From contig CAWKIA010000003.1 of NCBI GenBank assembly GCA_963849635.1, forward strand, positions 165,569 through 229,568: a DNA stretch of 64,000 nt. The letters run 5' to 3'. The notes below the pieces were generated by a model. That model ran no database searches, was not told where the DNA came from, and saw nothing but the letters and a program-made list of their open reading frames with translations. This DNA comes from CAVRUD01 sp963849635 (GTDB lineage: Bacteria; Chloroflexota; Chloroflexia; Thermomicrobiales; UBA6265). Position 1 is the stretch's first letter. Each line of letters starts with the position of its first letter. This document shows positions 26,716 to 36,162 of this stretch, one piece after another. The translations under genes and the position numbers were made by a program.

Positions 26716-27102
26716 GTGGAGATGGCAATGGTCGACTCAGTTGAGTCCGAGACGCGGGCAGCTATCGATCGCTTCAACCTCGCCCTCAACGGTCACGATG
26801 TCGACGCCGTCATGGCGGCGATGACTGCCGACTGCATCTTCGAGAACACCTGGCCGCCGCCCGACGGAGAACGCTTCGAGGGCCAGGCAGCCGTGCGCGC
26901 CTTCTGGGAGAACTTGCTTCGCTCGACCCCTGATGCCTGGTTTGATGCTGAGGAGATGGTAGTAGCTGGGGATCGCTGCGTCGTCCGCTGGCGATACTCG
27001 TACACGGGAGATGACGGCCAGAGCCACCACCTGCGCGGCATCGATCTGTTCAAGGTCCGCGACGGATTGGTCTCGGAGAAGCTGGCCTACGTCAAGGGCT
27101 GA
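26716..27102 (+). CDS. SnoaL/NTF2-like small protein
   Basis: The 128-residue protein has the NTF2-like cone fold pattern. A helix, ESETRAAIDRFNLALNGHDVDAVMAAMT, leads to DCIFENTWPPPDGERFEGQAAVRAFWENLL, with alternating strands at the end (RCVVRWRYSYTGDDGQ, HLRGIDLFKVRDGLVSEKLAYVKG). Members include polyketide cyclases, isomerases and many uncharacterised proteins, so no reaction is assigned. Starts at GTG 26716 or ATG 26722/26728 are all possible. Its end overlaps the kinase gene by 16 bases on the opposite strand. It is only 27 bases behind pyruvate kinase and may be cotranscribed with it. Confidence 0.8.
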   Translation: MEMAMVDSVESETRAAIDRFNLALNGHDVDAVMAAMTADCIFENTWPPPDGERFEGQAAVRAFWENLLRSTPDAWFDAEEMVVAGDRCVVRWRYSYTGDDGQSHHLRGIDLFKVRDGLVSEKLAYVKG

Positions 27103-28385
27103 GCGCCCGCCTTCGGCAGGGTGAACGAGAAGACCGAACCGCCTTCCGGCGGCTGGGCAACCCAGATGCGGCCGCCGTGCCCTTCGACCAATCGCCTTGC
27201 GATGGCAAGGCCAAGTCCCGCGCCGCTGCCCTCGATCGGGGACGGCGATGAACTGCGAGATCGGGCCCGATCTCCCCGGTAGAACCGCTCGAAGACCTTG
27301 GGCAGATCGGCGGGATCGATCCCGCCGCCCGTATCGCGCACGTTGATCTGGACCTCAGCCTCGGTCGCCCCCCGGTCGAACACCTCGACAAGGACCGTGC
27401 CATCGGCGGGAGTATGCCGGAGCGCGTTCTGGACCAGGTTGTAGACGACCCGCTGGATGCGGTCCTGGTCGATCAAGACTGGCGGGAGATCGCCCCGCAC
27501 CTCCGTACGCAGGTCGATGCGCTGCCCAGCCGCCTGGGCGCTCATCGTGTCAACGGTCTCGGCGACGAGGCTGGCGATCGGGCTTGGCTCAAGCCGCAGA
27601 TCTGGGCCGGTCGCATCCAGGCGGGCCAACTCGAAGAGATCATCGATCAGCTTGCCCAAGCTGACTGTCTCGCGCTGCATCGCCATCATGTAACGATGGA
27701 TCGTAGCGGGGTCCGAGGCGACGCCGTCGGCAATCGCTTCCACCATGACCCGTAAGGATGCAAGCGGGGTGCGCAGGTCATGGGAGACCGCGGCGATCAA
27801 ATATTGGCGGGCCGCTTCCATCTCTCGCTGGCGCATGAACGACGCATCCAGCCTCGCGGCCATGGTGTTGACGGCCCTGGCTAGCTCAGCGAGCTCTCGT
27901 TCGCCAGCGACCGGAACCCGGGCGCTGAGGTCGCCGTCGGCAATCCGCACCGCGCCCGCCCGGATGGCCTCGAGCGACGCGCCCAGCGAGGCGCTCACGA
28001 TCGTCGAAAAGATGAGCGCAATCGCCAGCGAGTACCCCAGGAGGAAGAGCAGGAGCCGCAGATCGTGCGTGTTGAGGAACATCGCGACCGCGGTCAGGCT
28101 GACGTTGATAATCGCGACGATCACGCCGAAGACCTGGGCGGTTCCCAGGCGAATTCGCAGCCGGTTCCATCGGTGCCAAGAGGAGAGGCGGAGGAGGATC
28201 GCACCGGCGGCAAGCGACGCCGCCGCCGATCCGGCTAGAAGCCTGAGCATGAGCGGTCGTTCGTTGCTCGGCAGATCAAGGCCGACGATGGCGACGATCA
28301 TCGCCACCACAAGCACGACTATGACGCCGCCGACCGTCTGAGCAAAGACCGGCAACCAGCGTCGGTAGGGGATTGGGGCGATCAT
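27087..28385 (-). CDS. Sensor histidine kinase, four-helix sensor
   Basis: This 432-residue membrane kinase belongs to a two-component system. Four membrane helices fill residues 10-150 with only short loops, so it senses the membrane or a small ligand rather than through a large external domain. A HAMP region follows (ARVPVAGERELAELARAVNTMAARL). The HisKA box AVSHDLRTPLASL holds the phosphorylated His. In the ATPase domain are the N box NLVQNALRHTP, the G1 box DTGGGIDPADLPKVFERFYRGD and the G2 box GAGLGLAIARRLVEGHGG. It starts directly after the response regulator stop (adjacent bases), forming one operon. The stimulus is not deducible. Confidence 0.93.
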   Translation of the reverse strand: MIAPIPYRRWLPVFAQTVGGVIVVLVVAMIVAIVGLDLPSNERPLMLRLLAGSAAASLAAGAILLRLSSWHRWNRLRIRLGTAQVFGVIVAIINVSLTAVAMFLNTHDLRLLLFLLGYSLAIALIFSTIVSASLGASLEAIRAGAVRIADGDLSARVPVAGERELAELARAVNTMAARLDASFMRQREMEAARQYLIAAVSHDLRTPLASLRVMVEAIADGVASDPATIHRYMMAMQRETVSLGKLIDDLFELARLDATGPDLRLEPSPIASLVAETVDTMSAQAAGQRIDLRTEVRGDLPPVLIDQDRIQRVVYNLVQNALRHTPADGTVLVEVFDRGATEAEVQINVRDTGGGIDPADLPKVFERFYRGDRARSRSSSPSPIEGSGAGLGLAIARRLVEGHGGRIWVAQPPEGGSVFSFTLPKAGAQPLT

Positions 28386-29090
28386 CTAGCGGCCATCGCC
28401 CGGTCCGGGATCGAACTTATAGCCGACGCCCCAGACAGTCTTGACATAACGTGGTCTTTCCGGGTCAGGTTCGATCTTCGCCCGCAGCCGGCGGATGTGG
28501 ACCGTGACCGTACCGCCATCTCCGGCAAACGCCCAGTCCCAGACCTTATCGAGCAGGTCTTCGCGACTGAAGACCTGACCGGGGTGACGGGCGAGGAACT
28601 CGAGCAAGTCGAATTCCCGGGCGGTGAGTTCAATTTGTCGTCCAGACACCTCAACCTGGCGGCGATCGGGCCGAATCGTCAGGGTGTCGAAGCGGAGTGG
28701 GTCGCTGCCATCCGTGGTTGTCGGCTGGGTAGCGGCCCGGCGGAGAACGGCCTTAACTCGGGCGACGACCTCGCGCGGGCTGAATGGCTTGGCGATGTAG
28801 TCGTCGGCGCCAACGCTTAAACCGATGATGGTGTCGATCTCGTCGGTCTTTGCTGTCAACATGATGATCGGCACGTTGGAGAGGGCCCGCATCTGCCGGC
28901 AAACTTCGAGCCCATCCAAGCCAGGCAACATGAGATCGAGCAGGACCAGGTCTGGCCGCGCCGCCTGGAACCGGCGCATGGCCTCCAGACCATCCGCGGC
29001 GACGTCGACGACAAAGCCGTCTTGTTTGAGGTACTGCTCGACGACTTCGCGGACGATCGGTTCGTCGTCGACAATCAGGATGGTTGCCAT
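28386..29090 (-). CDS. OmpR-family response regulator
   Basis: This two-domain transcription factor is the partner of the adjacent kinase. The receiver domain starts MATILIVDDEPIVREVV, with the phospho-acceptor in LVLLDLMLPGLDG and the conserved Lys in LTAKTDEIDTI. The winged-helix domain has ELTAREFDLLEFLARHPGQVFSREDLLDKVW, VTVHIRRLRAKIE and YVKTVWGVGYKF. I use the ATG at 29090, giving the family's usual 234 residues. An in-frame ATG at 29171 would add 27 residues and has gaggtg upstream, so it cannot be excluded. The LuxR-type regulator gene diverges from it. Confidence 0.93.
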   Translation of the reverse strand: MATILIVDDEPIVREVVEQYLKQDGFVVDVAADGLEAMRRFQAARPDLVLLDLMLPGLDGLEVCRQMRALSNVPIIMLTAKTDEIDTIIGLSVGADDYIAKPFSPREVVARVKAVLRRAATQPTTTDGSDPLRFDTLTIRPDRRQVEVSGRQIELTAREFDLLEFLARHPGQVFSREDLLDKVWDWAFAGDGGTVTVHIRRLRAKIEPDPERPRYVKTVWGVGYKFDPGPGDGR

Positions 29091-29289
29091 GGTTTCCTGG
29101 CTCGCGTGTGGACGAGCGGCCGCTGCATGTGGTGTCCGTGGATTCCAGGTCTGCATCATAGCGCCTTCCATGACTGACGATGCACCTCTTGAGTGTTGAT
29201 CAAGATCCTACTGGGCACATCGAAGGCGCACAGCGACAAACCTGACGGAGGGATTACATGCTTTGCGTGAAAATGGTCGAAAAGCGGTT

Positions 29290-29322
29290 CGACCGCGGGC
29301 CCTTGGCTGGAGGGCTCGCGGT
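29290..29322. repeat. Inverted repeat in regulator intergenic region
   Basis: The arms gaccgcgggccct (29290-29302) and agggctcgcggtc (29310-29322) pair with one mismatch around a 7-base loop; the pairing can be extended by tc/ga on the outside. It lies between the divergent response regulator and LuxR genes, with no T-run on either side. It may be an operator or a bidirectional structure. Only the symmetry is visible. Confidence 0.45.
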
Positions 29323-29399
29323 CGACTGGGGTGGGTGGGGAGGGGTGATTCCGAGGGGACGGTGGGATTCGCCGGTCGGCGATTCCGCGAAGGTGGTCA

Positions 29400-29471
29400 A
29401 TCACTTGACCTGTGATCAGAGTAGGCTCGGGAGATGTCACCCGTGCGGCCAGACTGTCACGTTTCTGTGAC
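29400..29471 (+). promoter_or_regulatory. Two GTGA-type palindromes upstream of LuxR regulator
   Basis: ATCAC-N7-GTGAT at 29400-29416 and GTCAC-N6-GTGAC at 29456-29471 are two dyads with the same half-site (TCAC/GTGA), about 55 bases apart. The second ends 18 bases before the start at 29489. Such paired dyads suit a dimeric regulator, possibly the LuxR-type product itself. The rest of 29172-29399 holds a G-rich stretch near 29325-29365 and no gene. Confidence 0.45.
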
Positions 29472-29488
29472 GCACGTGGACCGAATGT

Positions 29489-32194
29489 GTGAGATGTGAT
29501 TTGGGGCAGAATTTGGCGATGATGTGCCTGTACGATTCGATCGATTCGGATGGGATATTCGTCGTGGAACTTCTTGAACGGGACAGCTATCTCGCGGAAC
29601 TTGACCGGCGTCTCGACGCAGCTACGTCCGGACGCGGTGGGGTAGTACTCATCAGCGGCGAGGCAGGTATTGGCAAATCGTCGCTCGTCGGACGGTGGGT
29701 TGAGCGAATCAGACAACGTGCTCGCGTTCTACTCGGGGCGTGCGACGCGCTCTCAACTCCGCGCCCCCTCGGCCCATTGCTTGATATTGGCGCTGTCGCC
29801 GGCGGCGAACTCGGAGCACTTATCCGTTCAGGTGCTAGCCGTGAGCTGCTGTTTTCCGCCTGCTTGTCCGAACTGACCGGTTCGGAGACCAAGCCTACGG
29901 TCGTATTGATCGAGGACGCACACTGGGCTGACGAAGCGACGCTTGATCTCATCCGCTTTCTCGGGAGAAGGCTCGGATCATCGCAATCCCTCCTTGTTCT
30001 GACCTATCGCGACGACGAAGTTGGCCCTAGCCATCCGCTACGGATCGTCCTTGGCGATCTTGCTTCAACAGCTCGTCCTCTTCGGCTCAGTCTCAAGCCA
30101 CTGTCGCTCGACGCACTACGTCAGCTCGCGGCTGGCGATTCGGTCGACCCGGTAGAGCTGTATCATCAGACGGGTGGAAATCCGTTCTTTGCCACCGAGG
30201 TGCTGGCTTCACCAGACGCAAAAGTGCCACCAACAGTGACCGACGCCGTGCTTGCAAGATCGGCGCGCTTATCCAACTCGGCGAAGCAAGTGCTCGACAC
30301 GGCCGCGGTCCTTGGTGCCGTGGTCGATCCCGACGAGATCGAGAGCATCTCAGGGGCAAGCCACGAGACAATCGTCTCTTGTATTGCAGGAGGCATGCTC
30401 CGTGTTGAAGATGGACGGCTTGCCTTTCGCCACGAACTTGCTCGCCGGGCAATCCTCGACGGAGTGTTGTCATCACGGTTGATGGAGATCCATCGCCGTG
30501 CACTTGTGCTGCTACGCTCAGTTCCAGAGAGTCGCCTGGATCTAACGCGCCTTGCATATCACGCAGAAGGTGCTTCCGACGCCGAGGCAGTTCTCGAGTA
30601 TGCAACCGCGGCCGCGCGACAGGCGACATCGGTGGGCGCACACCGCGAAGCCGCGGCGCAGTACGAGCGAGTTCTGCGCTTTGCGAATGGGTTGAGCGAT
30701 GACCAACACGCGCAGCTGCTGAATGACTATGCCCATGCATGTAACGCGACAGGTCGGTTTCAGGCCGCGATCCGGGCACGCCGGATCTTGATCGACCGGG
30801 CTCATGAACGAGGGAACTTCGCAGAGGAAGCGGAGTATCTGGCTCGGAACGCCGTTAATTATGTCGTTGAAGCCCAGAATCAAGAGGCCGAAGAGGCAAT
30901 TGGAGCTGCGCTGAGTCTGCTCGACTCCCAGGAAGAGGGTCGATCTCATGTCGTCCCGTATTACGTCCAGGCCCAAATCCGAATGTTGCACCGCGACAAT
31001 GCATCAGCGATCGAGTGGGGTCGCCGCGCAATCCGCTTGGCTGAGCAGTTTGGTGACGCTCCTACGCTGATCAATGCCACGAACGCCGTTGGTTGCGCCA
31101 GGATCTTTTCTGGTGACGAGGAAGGAGGTCGGGCTGACCTGGAGCGGAGCCGACAGATGGCCCTCGATGCTGGGCTGGAGCTCCTCGTTTCCAATGCCTA
31201 CACGAACTTGGGATCCTGCTTCGGGGAAATGTTTCGGTTTGAACTTGCCGAGAACTATCTGATCGAGGGCATTGCGTACGCATCGGCGCGAGATCTTGAT
31301 CACCTCTCGGGATATATGCAGTCCTGGTTGGCGCTTACTCGCATGTATCAGGGGCGCTGGGACGAAGCGTCCGTCGAGGTAAATGCGGTCATGCGGCTTG
31401 TGTCGGCAAGCATAGTCAGCCGGATTATGTCCCTGGTCGCCCTGGGACGGCTACGGGCGCGGCGTGGCGACCCAGAAGTATTCGCTGTCCTGGATGAGGC
31501 CCTTGCTCTGGCTGAACCGACCGGCACGCTTCAGCGAATCGCCCCGGTTCGCGCCGCCAGGGCCGAAGCTGCGTGGATGGCAGGAGATCGCAAGCGTACT
31601 GTGACGGAAGCGTCCGCCGCGTATGACATGGCGCTGAAGCATGGCCATCCCTGGTTTGTGGGCGAACTCGGCTACTGGCTGTGGAAAGGCGGCGCACTCC
31701 ATGAGCCAGACCCGATCGCGGCCGCCCCGTGGGCGATGCAGATGCGCGGCGATTTGGCAGGAGCCGCCGAGGAGTGGCTGGCCCGTGGCTGTCAATACGA
31801 GGCCGCCAGGGCACTCGTCGACGCCGAAGATGAAGGGCACTTGCGCCAAGCATTAGCGATCTTTGAACGTCTCAGGTCTGTGTGGGGAGTGACAACAGCC
31901 ACGCGTCGGTTGCGAGAGCTTGGGTTTGGCCGCATTCCCCGCGGTCCACGGTCAAGCACGAGGGCCCATCCGGCGGGTCTAACCAGGCGGGAGCAAGAAA
32001 TTCTCCAGCTGATCGCGGACGGCGAATCGAACGGCGAGATCGCAGGCCGGCTCTTCGTCTCGCCCAAGACAGTGGAACATCACGTCAGTTCTATTCTGAC
32101 CAAGCTCGGCGTCTCCCGAAGATCGGATGCCGTGGACGCTGAACGTCTGTTGATCGCGGACGACAAAGTTAAGGGTGACGCAACGCAAATCTAA
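29489..32194 (+). CDS. LuxR-family transcriptional regulator with AAA-type ATPase and TPR-like region
   Basis: The product is 901 residues of the large ATP-binding LuxR class (MalT/LAL-like architecture). It has an N-terminal NTPase with Walker A GEAGIGKSS (57-65) and Walker B VVLIEDAHWADEA. A long all-helical TPR-like middle (about 380-790) probably binds ligand or partners. The C-terminal LuxR helix-turn-helix is LTRREQEILQLIADGESNGEIAGRLFVSPKTVEHHVSSILTKLGV, given here in the family's normal order. Start choice is uncertain, since the conserved part begins at VELLERDSYLAELDRRL (GTG near 29563). Its own upstream dyads suggest autoregulation. The two small genes that follow are candidate targets. 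Confidence 0.88.
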   Translation: MRCDLGQNLAMMCLYDSIDSDGIFVVELLERDSYLAELDRRLDAATSGRGGVVLISGEAGIGKSSLVGRWVERIRQRARVLLGACDALSTPRPLGPLLDIGAVAGGELGALIRSGASRELLFSACLSELTGSETKPTVVLIEDAHWADEATLDLIRFLGRRLGSSQSLLVLTYRDDEVGPSHPLRIVLGDLASTARPLRLSLKPLSLDALRQLAAGDSVDPVELYHQTGGNPFFATEVLASPDAKVPPTVTDAVLARSARLSNSAKQVLDTAAVLGAVVDPDEIESISGASHETIVSCIAGGMLRVEDGRLAFRHELARRAILDGVLSSRLMEIHRRALVLLRSVPESRLDLTRLAYHAEGASDAEAVLEYATAAARQATSVGAHREAAAQYERVLRFANGLSDDQHAQLLNDYAHACNATGRFQAAIRARRILIDRAHERGNFAEEAEYLARNAVNYVVEAQNQEAEEAIGAALSLLDSQEEGRSHVVPYYVQAQIRMLHRDNASAIEWGRRAIRLAEQFGDAPTLINATNAVGCARIFSGDEEGGRADLERSRQMALDAGLELLVSNAYTNLGSCFGEMFRFELAENYLIEGIAYASARDLDHLSGYMQSWLALTRMYQGRWDEASVEVNAVMRLVSASIVSRIMSLVALGRLRARRGDPEVFAVLDEALALAEPTGTLQRIAPVRAARAEAAWMAGDRKRTVTEASAAYDMALKHGHPWFVGELGYWLWKGGALHEPDPIAAAPWAMQMRGDLAGAAEEWLARGCQYEAARALVDAEDEGHLRQALAIFERLRSVWGVTTATRRLRELGFGRIPRGPRSSTRAHPAGLTRREQEILQLIADGESNGEIAGRLFVSPKTVEHHVSSILTKLGVSRRSDAVDAERLLIADDKVKGDATQI

Positions 32195-32306
32195 GGGTTG
32201 ATCCCCGATGTTCCGCGATCCGACTCCTGGCAATGTGGATGTCAGCCGGAGAGACCGGCCCACATCGAAGCGCCGAACGGTCGGCGCCACAAAGCAGGAG
32301 CCTCAA

Positions 32307-32579
32307 ATGCCGCGCTACATCGTCGAACGAACTTTTCCCGATGGTCTCATCATCCCCATCAATGACGATGGTGCCGCCGCCAGTCAGGGCGTCGTCACCA
32401 AGAACGCCGATCATGGTGTGACCTGGGTGCACTCCTACGTCAGCGAAGACAAGAAATGCACCTATTGTGTCTACGATGGACCATCCCCGGAGGCGATCCG
32501 TCAGGCCGCGGGAAGCACCGGTTTGCCGGTCGACCGCATCACCAAAGTCTCCGTCCTCGATCCCTACTTCTATCGGTAG
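32307..32579 (+). CDS. DUF4242 (SCO4226-like) small protein
   Basis: The 90-residue protein opens MPRYIVERTFPDGL, the signature of DUF4242. It continues with the conserved HGVTWVHSYVSEDKKCTYCVYDGPSPEAIRQAA and VDRITKVSVLDPYFY. The Streptomyces coelicolor relative SCO4226 is reported as a nickel-binding protein of ferredoxin-like fold; a physiological role is not established. Here the HSYVSEDKK-C-YC segment supplies His and Cys that could bind metal. The ATG at 32307 follows aggagc; the upstream frame open from 32208 has no family sequence. It lies about 110 bases after the LuxR gene and 58 before the cupin. Confidence 0.85.
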   Translation: MPRYIVERTFPDGLIIPINDDGAAASQGVVTKNADHGVTWVHSYVSEDKKCTYCVYDGPSPEAIRQAAGSTGLPVDRITKVSVLDPYFYR

Positions 32580-32637
32580 CAATCGCCTCGAGCCTCCCGG
32601 TTCCTCCTTCTACGATCCACAAACAGGGAGCACTACG

Positions 32638-33144
32638 ATGTCGAGCACAATGGCGCGATTGCGCCTGGGGTTCGTCGCGATCGTCGCCCTAATGGGCATG
32701 CTGGCGGTCGGTCAGATGACGGGAGCGCAGGAAGCTGATCCACTGGCCGGAGTCACCGTGCAAACGATCGGCATCGTCGAACCAGCAGATAACCCGGGTC
32801 AGGCGTTGGTGCTGCTTCGCCTGACGCTCGAACCCGGTGTGACGATTGCCGAGCATCACCATCCGGGCGCGGTTGCCCTCTACGTCGAATCGGGCGAGTT
32901 CACCACAACCTTCACCATGGGTTCCGGTCTCGTAACCCGCGCTGCCACCGCTGGAACCCCTGTCCCCGAGGAGCCGATCGAACTTGGCAAGGATCTGGTG
33001 CTCTTGCCCGGCGACGCGGTCAGCTACGACCAGAACTCCCACCACATCATGCGCAACACCGGGTCGGAGCCCCTCGTTCTTCTCGCGTCCGGTATTCTGG
33101 CTACCGACCAGCCAGGATTCCTCTTCGTCGACGTCTCGAGCTAA
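32638..33144 (+). CDS. Secreted cupin-domain protein
   Basis: The 168-residue product has an N-terminal signal peptide (MARLRLGFVAIVALMGMLAVGQ, cleaved near TGAQEA) and a single cupin barrel. Metal-binding motif 1 reads GVTIAEHHHPGAVALYVESGEF, with three consecutive His and a downstream Glu. Motif 2 is PGDAVSYDQNSHHIMRNTG. The function is unknown; such secreted cupins may bind a metal or small ligand. The Sec-type leader contrasts with the Tat leaders of the binding proteins here. A strong terminator follows 62 bases downstream. Confidence 0.8.
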   Translation: MSSTMARLRLGFVAIVALMGMLAVGQMTGAQEADPLAGVTVQTIGIVEPADNPGQALVLLRLTLEPGVTIAEHHHPGAVALYVESGEFTTTFTMGSGLVTRAATAGTPVPEEPIELGKDLVLLPGDAVSYDQNSHHIMRNTGSEPLVLLASGILATDQPGFLFVDVSS

Positions 33145-33206
33145 CAAGATCGCTGTGCTCCGGACCATCGAACCAGCGTCATCATCTCCGGAGATTCGCT
33201 ACTGAG

Positions 33207-33233
33207 ACCGGCGCGGGCAAAGCCCGCGCCGGT
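33207..33233 (+). terminator. Intrinsic terminator after cupin gene
   Basis: A perfect 12-base stem (accggcgcgggc at 33207-33218 and gcccgcgccggt at 33222-33233) with loop aaa is followed by tctgcgtgt. It closes the LuxR - DUF4242 - cupin transcription unit before the third peptide transporter cassette. Confidence 0.7.
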
Positions 33234-33409
33234 TCTGCGTGTAACCCCCTTTCGCGCTCCGCGTAACCCAGGTATCATGCCGGCTCTGCCGAGACTGAGA
33301 GGACGAGAGATGGACGTCGGAAATGTGCGTCGATGCGCGGCGCGTTACTCGATGGACCACTCTCATCTGTCCCCCTCTCGTCCGAAGCCACGTACGGAAG
33401 GAGCTCTCC

Positions 33410-35070
33410 ATGCAGCGTGACCGTAGGCTCGCCGCTCTCCTCACCGACATTGGGACCGGGCGGCTCAGCCGCCGCGACGTCATGAGGCAGGCCGCCTGGC
33501 TTGGGCTGAGTGGCGCGTCCGCGACCGCATTGGCGACCGCCGCTACCCGGCCACAGATGGCCAGAGCGCAAGCGGGCGAAGGCACCAAAGGAGGCACGCT
33601 CACGGTCGCGACGATCGGCGAGCCACCTCACCTCGACGAGCACCAGTCGACCGCCGAAATCATCGCCGTCATCAGCTACTGCATGTACGAGGGACTGTTT
33701 ACCTACGATGCCACGTATCAGGCCATCCCAGAACTCGTCGAGACGCACACCATCTCCGAAGACGGCCTGATCCACACGATGAAGCTGCGCTCCGGCATCA
33801 CCTTCCACAACGGCGAGCCGCTCACCGCCGCCGATGCGATCGCCTCTGTCCAGCGCTGGGGCCGGATCTCCGGTGTGGGCAAGCGCTTGCTTGAGAAGAC
33901 CACGCGAGCTAGCCCAGGTCGATGATCTTGACGCTTGAATTCCGCCTCTCCGAGCCGTATGGCACGATCCTGATCGCGCTGGCCCACAACACTCAGGCCT
34001 GCACGATCCATCCCAAGTCGGTCCTCGACGCGGCCGGTGACGAGCCGATCACCGAAACCGCAATGTACGTCGGCACCGGCCCATACCGGTTGGAGGATCG
34101 CCAGGCGGATGCGTTCATCCGCTTCGCCCGTTTTGACGGCTATGTGCCTCGCACCGAGGCGGTCAACGGTTACGGCGGCGTGAAGTACGCCTACGCCGAC
34201 ACGATCGAGTTCATCCCTGTTCCAGACGAGGCAGCCCGCGTGGCCGGACTTCAGTCCGGCGACTACCACCTCGCGATGGAGATCAGCAACGACCAGTATC
34301 AGACGCTGAGCGACTCGCCCGGGGTCGTCGCCGAGATCCTGCCGCCGACGAACTGGGACGTCTTCTTCCTCAACTGGAAGTCGCCGATGATGGGCAATCT
34401 CACCATGCGGCAGGCCTTCCAGGCAGCCCTCAACTCGGAGCCGATGCTGCTCTCTGGCCGCGGCTCGGCCGAATTCATCCGGCTCGACCCGGGCCTGATG
34501 ATGCAGCAGACCCCCTGGTACACCACGGCGGGCGAGGAGTTCTACAACATCGCCGACACCGAGCTGGCGAAGGCGAAGCTCGCCGAAGCCGGTTACGACG
34601 GCACTCCTCTGCGCTTCATGACCACCCAGGAATACTCGTACATGTACGGCGAGGCAGTCGTCGCCAAGCAGCAGCTCGAAGAGGCCGGGTTCGTCGTCGA
34701 TCTCCAGGTGAGCGACTGGGCGACGGTTCTGGAGCGCCGCGCGATTCCAGAGGAGTGGGACGTCTTCGGGACCGGTCACGGCTTCGTGCCCGATCCCAGC
34801 CAGGTCTCCTACGTTGGCCAGATGAACCAGTATCCCGGCTGGTGGAGCGACGAGGGTTCGCTCGCGCTCGCGGCCGACCTCCTCGCCGAATCTGACTTCG
34901 ATACCCGGTTCGCCACCTGGGAGCAGATCCAGGCGAACGCCTATTCGCAGATTCCGTCGATCAAGATCGGCGATTCGTCGATCTGCTCGTTCCGGTCAGA
35001 CAAGGTCCAGGGCTGGTCCGCACAGTTCGAGCGCGGCGTGCCGTACTGGAACCTGTGGCTGTCCGAGTAG
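33410..35070 (+). CDS. ABC transporter solute-binding protein family 5, cassette 3 (frameshifted)
   Basis: This is the binding protein of a third peptide-type transporter, about 552 residues after correction. The ATG at 33410 follows ggaaggag. The leader has a twin-arginine motif, LSRRDVMRQAAWLGLSG, and is cleaved near ARAQAG. The start of the fold is GGTLTVATIGEPPHLDEHQS, followed by ITFHNGEPLTAADAI and, in the second part, YVGTGPYRLEDR. Two one-base insertions lie close together at 33905-33930: LLEKT, then ELAQVDD, then LTLEFRLSEPYG need three successive frames. The family start pattern GGTLTVA differs from cassettes 1 and 2, so this is a separate lineage. The two permeases follow downstream. 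Confidence 0.85.
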
Positions 35071-35210
35071 GCGGCAAGGCGGTAACGCGGCTAGACGGCT
35101 AGGACGAGATGAAGCAGAGGGTGAGGAGACAGAGCATGCGATGGATTCATGGGCAAGTCCAGTCGTCATCTCCTTGCCGTCTTGCCGTCCTCGCCGCCTC
35201 GCCGTCTCCC
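35071..35210. repeat. Inverted pair of degenerate octamer repeats
   Basis: The spacer between binding protein and permease carries a run of about 45 bases built from cggc-N-ag type octamers (aggcggcaaggcgg, cggctagacggctaggacgagatga). Its imperfect reverse complement lies at about 35164-35208 (tcatctccttgccgtc, ttgccgtcctcgccgcctcg). The arms match at roughly three bases in four by eye and could form a long stem with about 50 bases between them. There is no typical terminator T-run. The origin is unknown. Confidence 0.6.
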
Positions 35211-36162
35211 GTGACCGCGTACATCCTGCGGCGGCTCGTCCTGCTCATTCCTGTCATCCTGGTCGTCGGGGTGGTCGTCTTCGCGTTGGTCCATCTGACG
35301 CCGGGCGATCCCGCGGCGGTGATCCTGGGCGATCGGGCGACCCCTGAGCAGGTCGAGCAGCTGCGAGATCAGCTCGGGCTGAACGATCCCCTCCCGGTGC
35401 AGTTCTTGGAGTGGTTCGGGGGCGTCCTGCGACTTCGACTTCGGGGAGTCGATTTTCCTCGGCATGTCGGTGCAGGACGCCCTGCGCGAGCGGGTCCAAC
35501 CGACGCTCCTGCTCACGCTCTACGCCCTAACGGTGCAGATCCTCATCGGAGTGCCCGCCGGTGTGATCGCCGCCGTCAAACACAACTCCTGGATCGACCG
35601 ACTTCTTACCGTGCTCGCGATCTCCGGTGCGGCCATTCCGACGTTCTTCCTGGGCATCCTGCTCATCCTCTTCTTCGCGGTCCGGCTGCGCTGGCTGCCT
35701 TCCGGTAGCTATGTCCCGCTGACGGAGGACCCGCTCGACCACTTTAAGCGCATGGTGATGCCCGCCTTCGCCCTCGGGTTCTCGTCGGCGGGGCTGCTTG
35801 CCCGGCTCGTTCGCTCGGCCATGCTCGATGTTCTACGCGAGGACTACGTGCGGACCGCCTTCGCGAAGGGCCTGCCGCAACGGTTGGTCGTCATCCGGCA
35901 CGCGTTGCGCAACGCGCTCATCCCAGCGATCACGGTCGTCGGGGCCTCGTTGGGCGCGCTGCTCGGTGGAGCTGTCGTGACAGAAACTGTCTTCACGATC
36001 CCCGGGATGGGAAGACTCGTCGTCCAGAGCATCGGACGGCGCGACTACCCGGTCATCCAGGGGGCAGTGATGACCATCGCCATCATCTACGTGCTGGTGA
36101 ACCTGCTCGTGGACATCCTCTACGTCTACATCGATCCCCGCGTTCGTCTGGGTCGTGACTGA
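35211..36162 (+). CDS. Peptide-type ABC permease (DppB family), cassette 3 (frameshifted)
   Basis: This DppB/OppB membrane subunit is about 316 residues after correction. It begins VTAYILRRLVLLIPVILVVG and has LVHLTPGDPAAVILGDRATPEQVEQL, the family's N-terminal signature. Its EAA-type loop reads TAFAKGLPQRLVVIRHALRNALIP, and it ends YIDPRVRLGRD. A one-base slip near 35428-35435 separates the first 75 residues from DFDFGESIFLGMSVQDALRERV. I prefer the GTG at 35211 because the sequence before it is repeat DNA; an ATG at 35109 in the same frame has a fair ribosome site (aggacgag). The stop TGA overlaps the next ATG by one base, so the two permeases are coupled. Confidence 0.85.
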
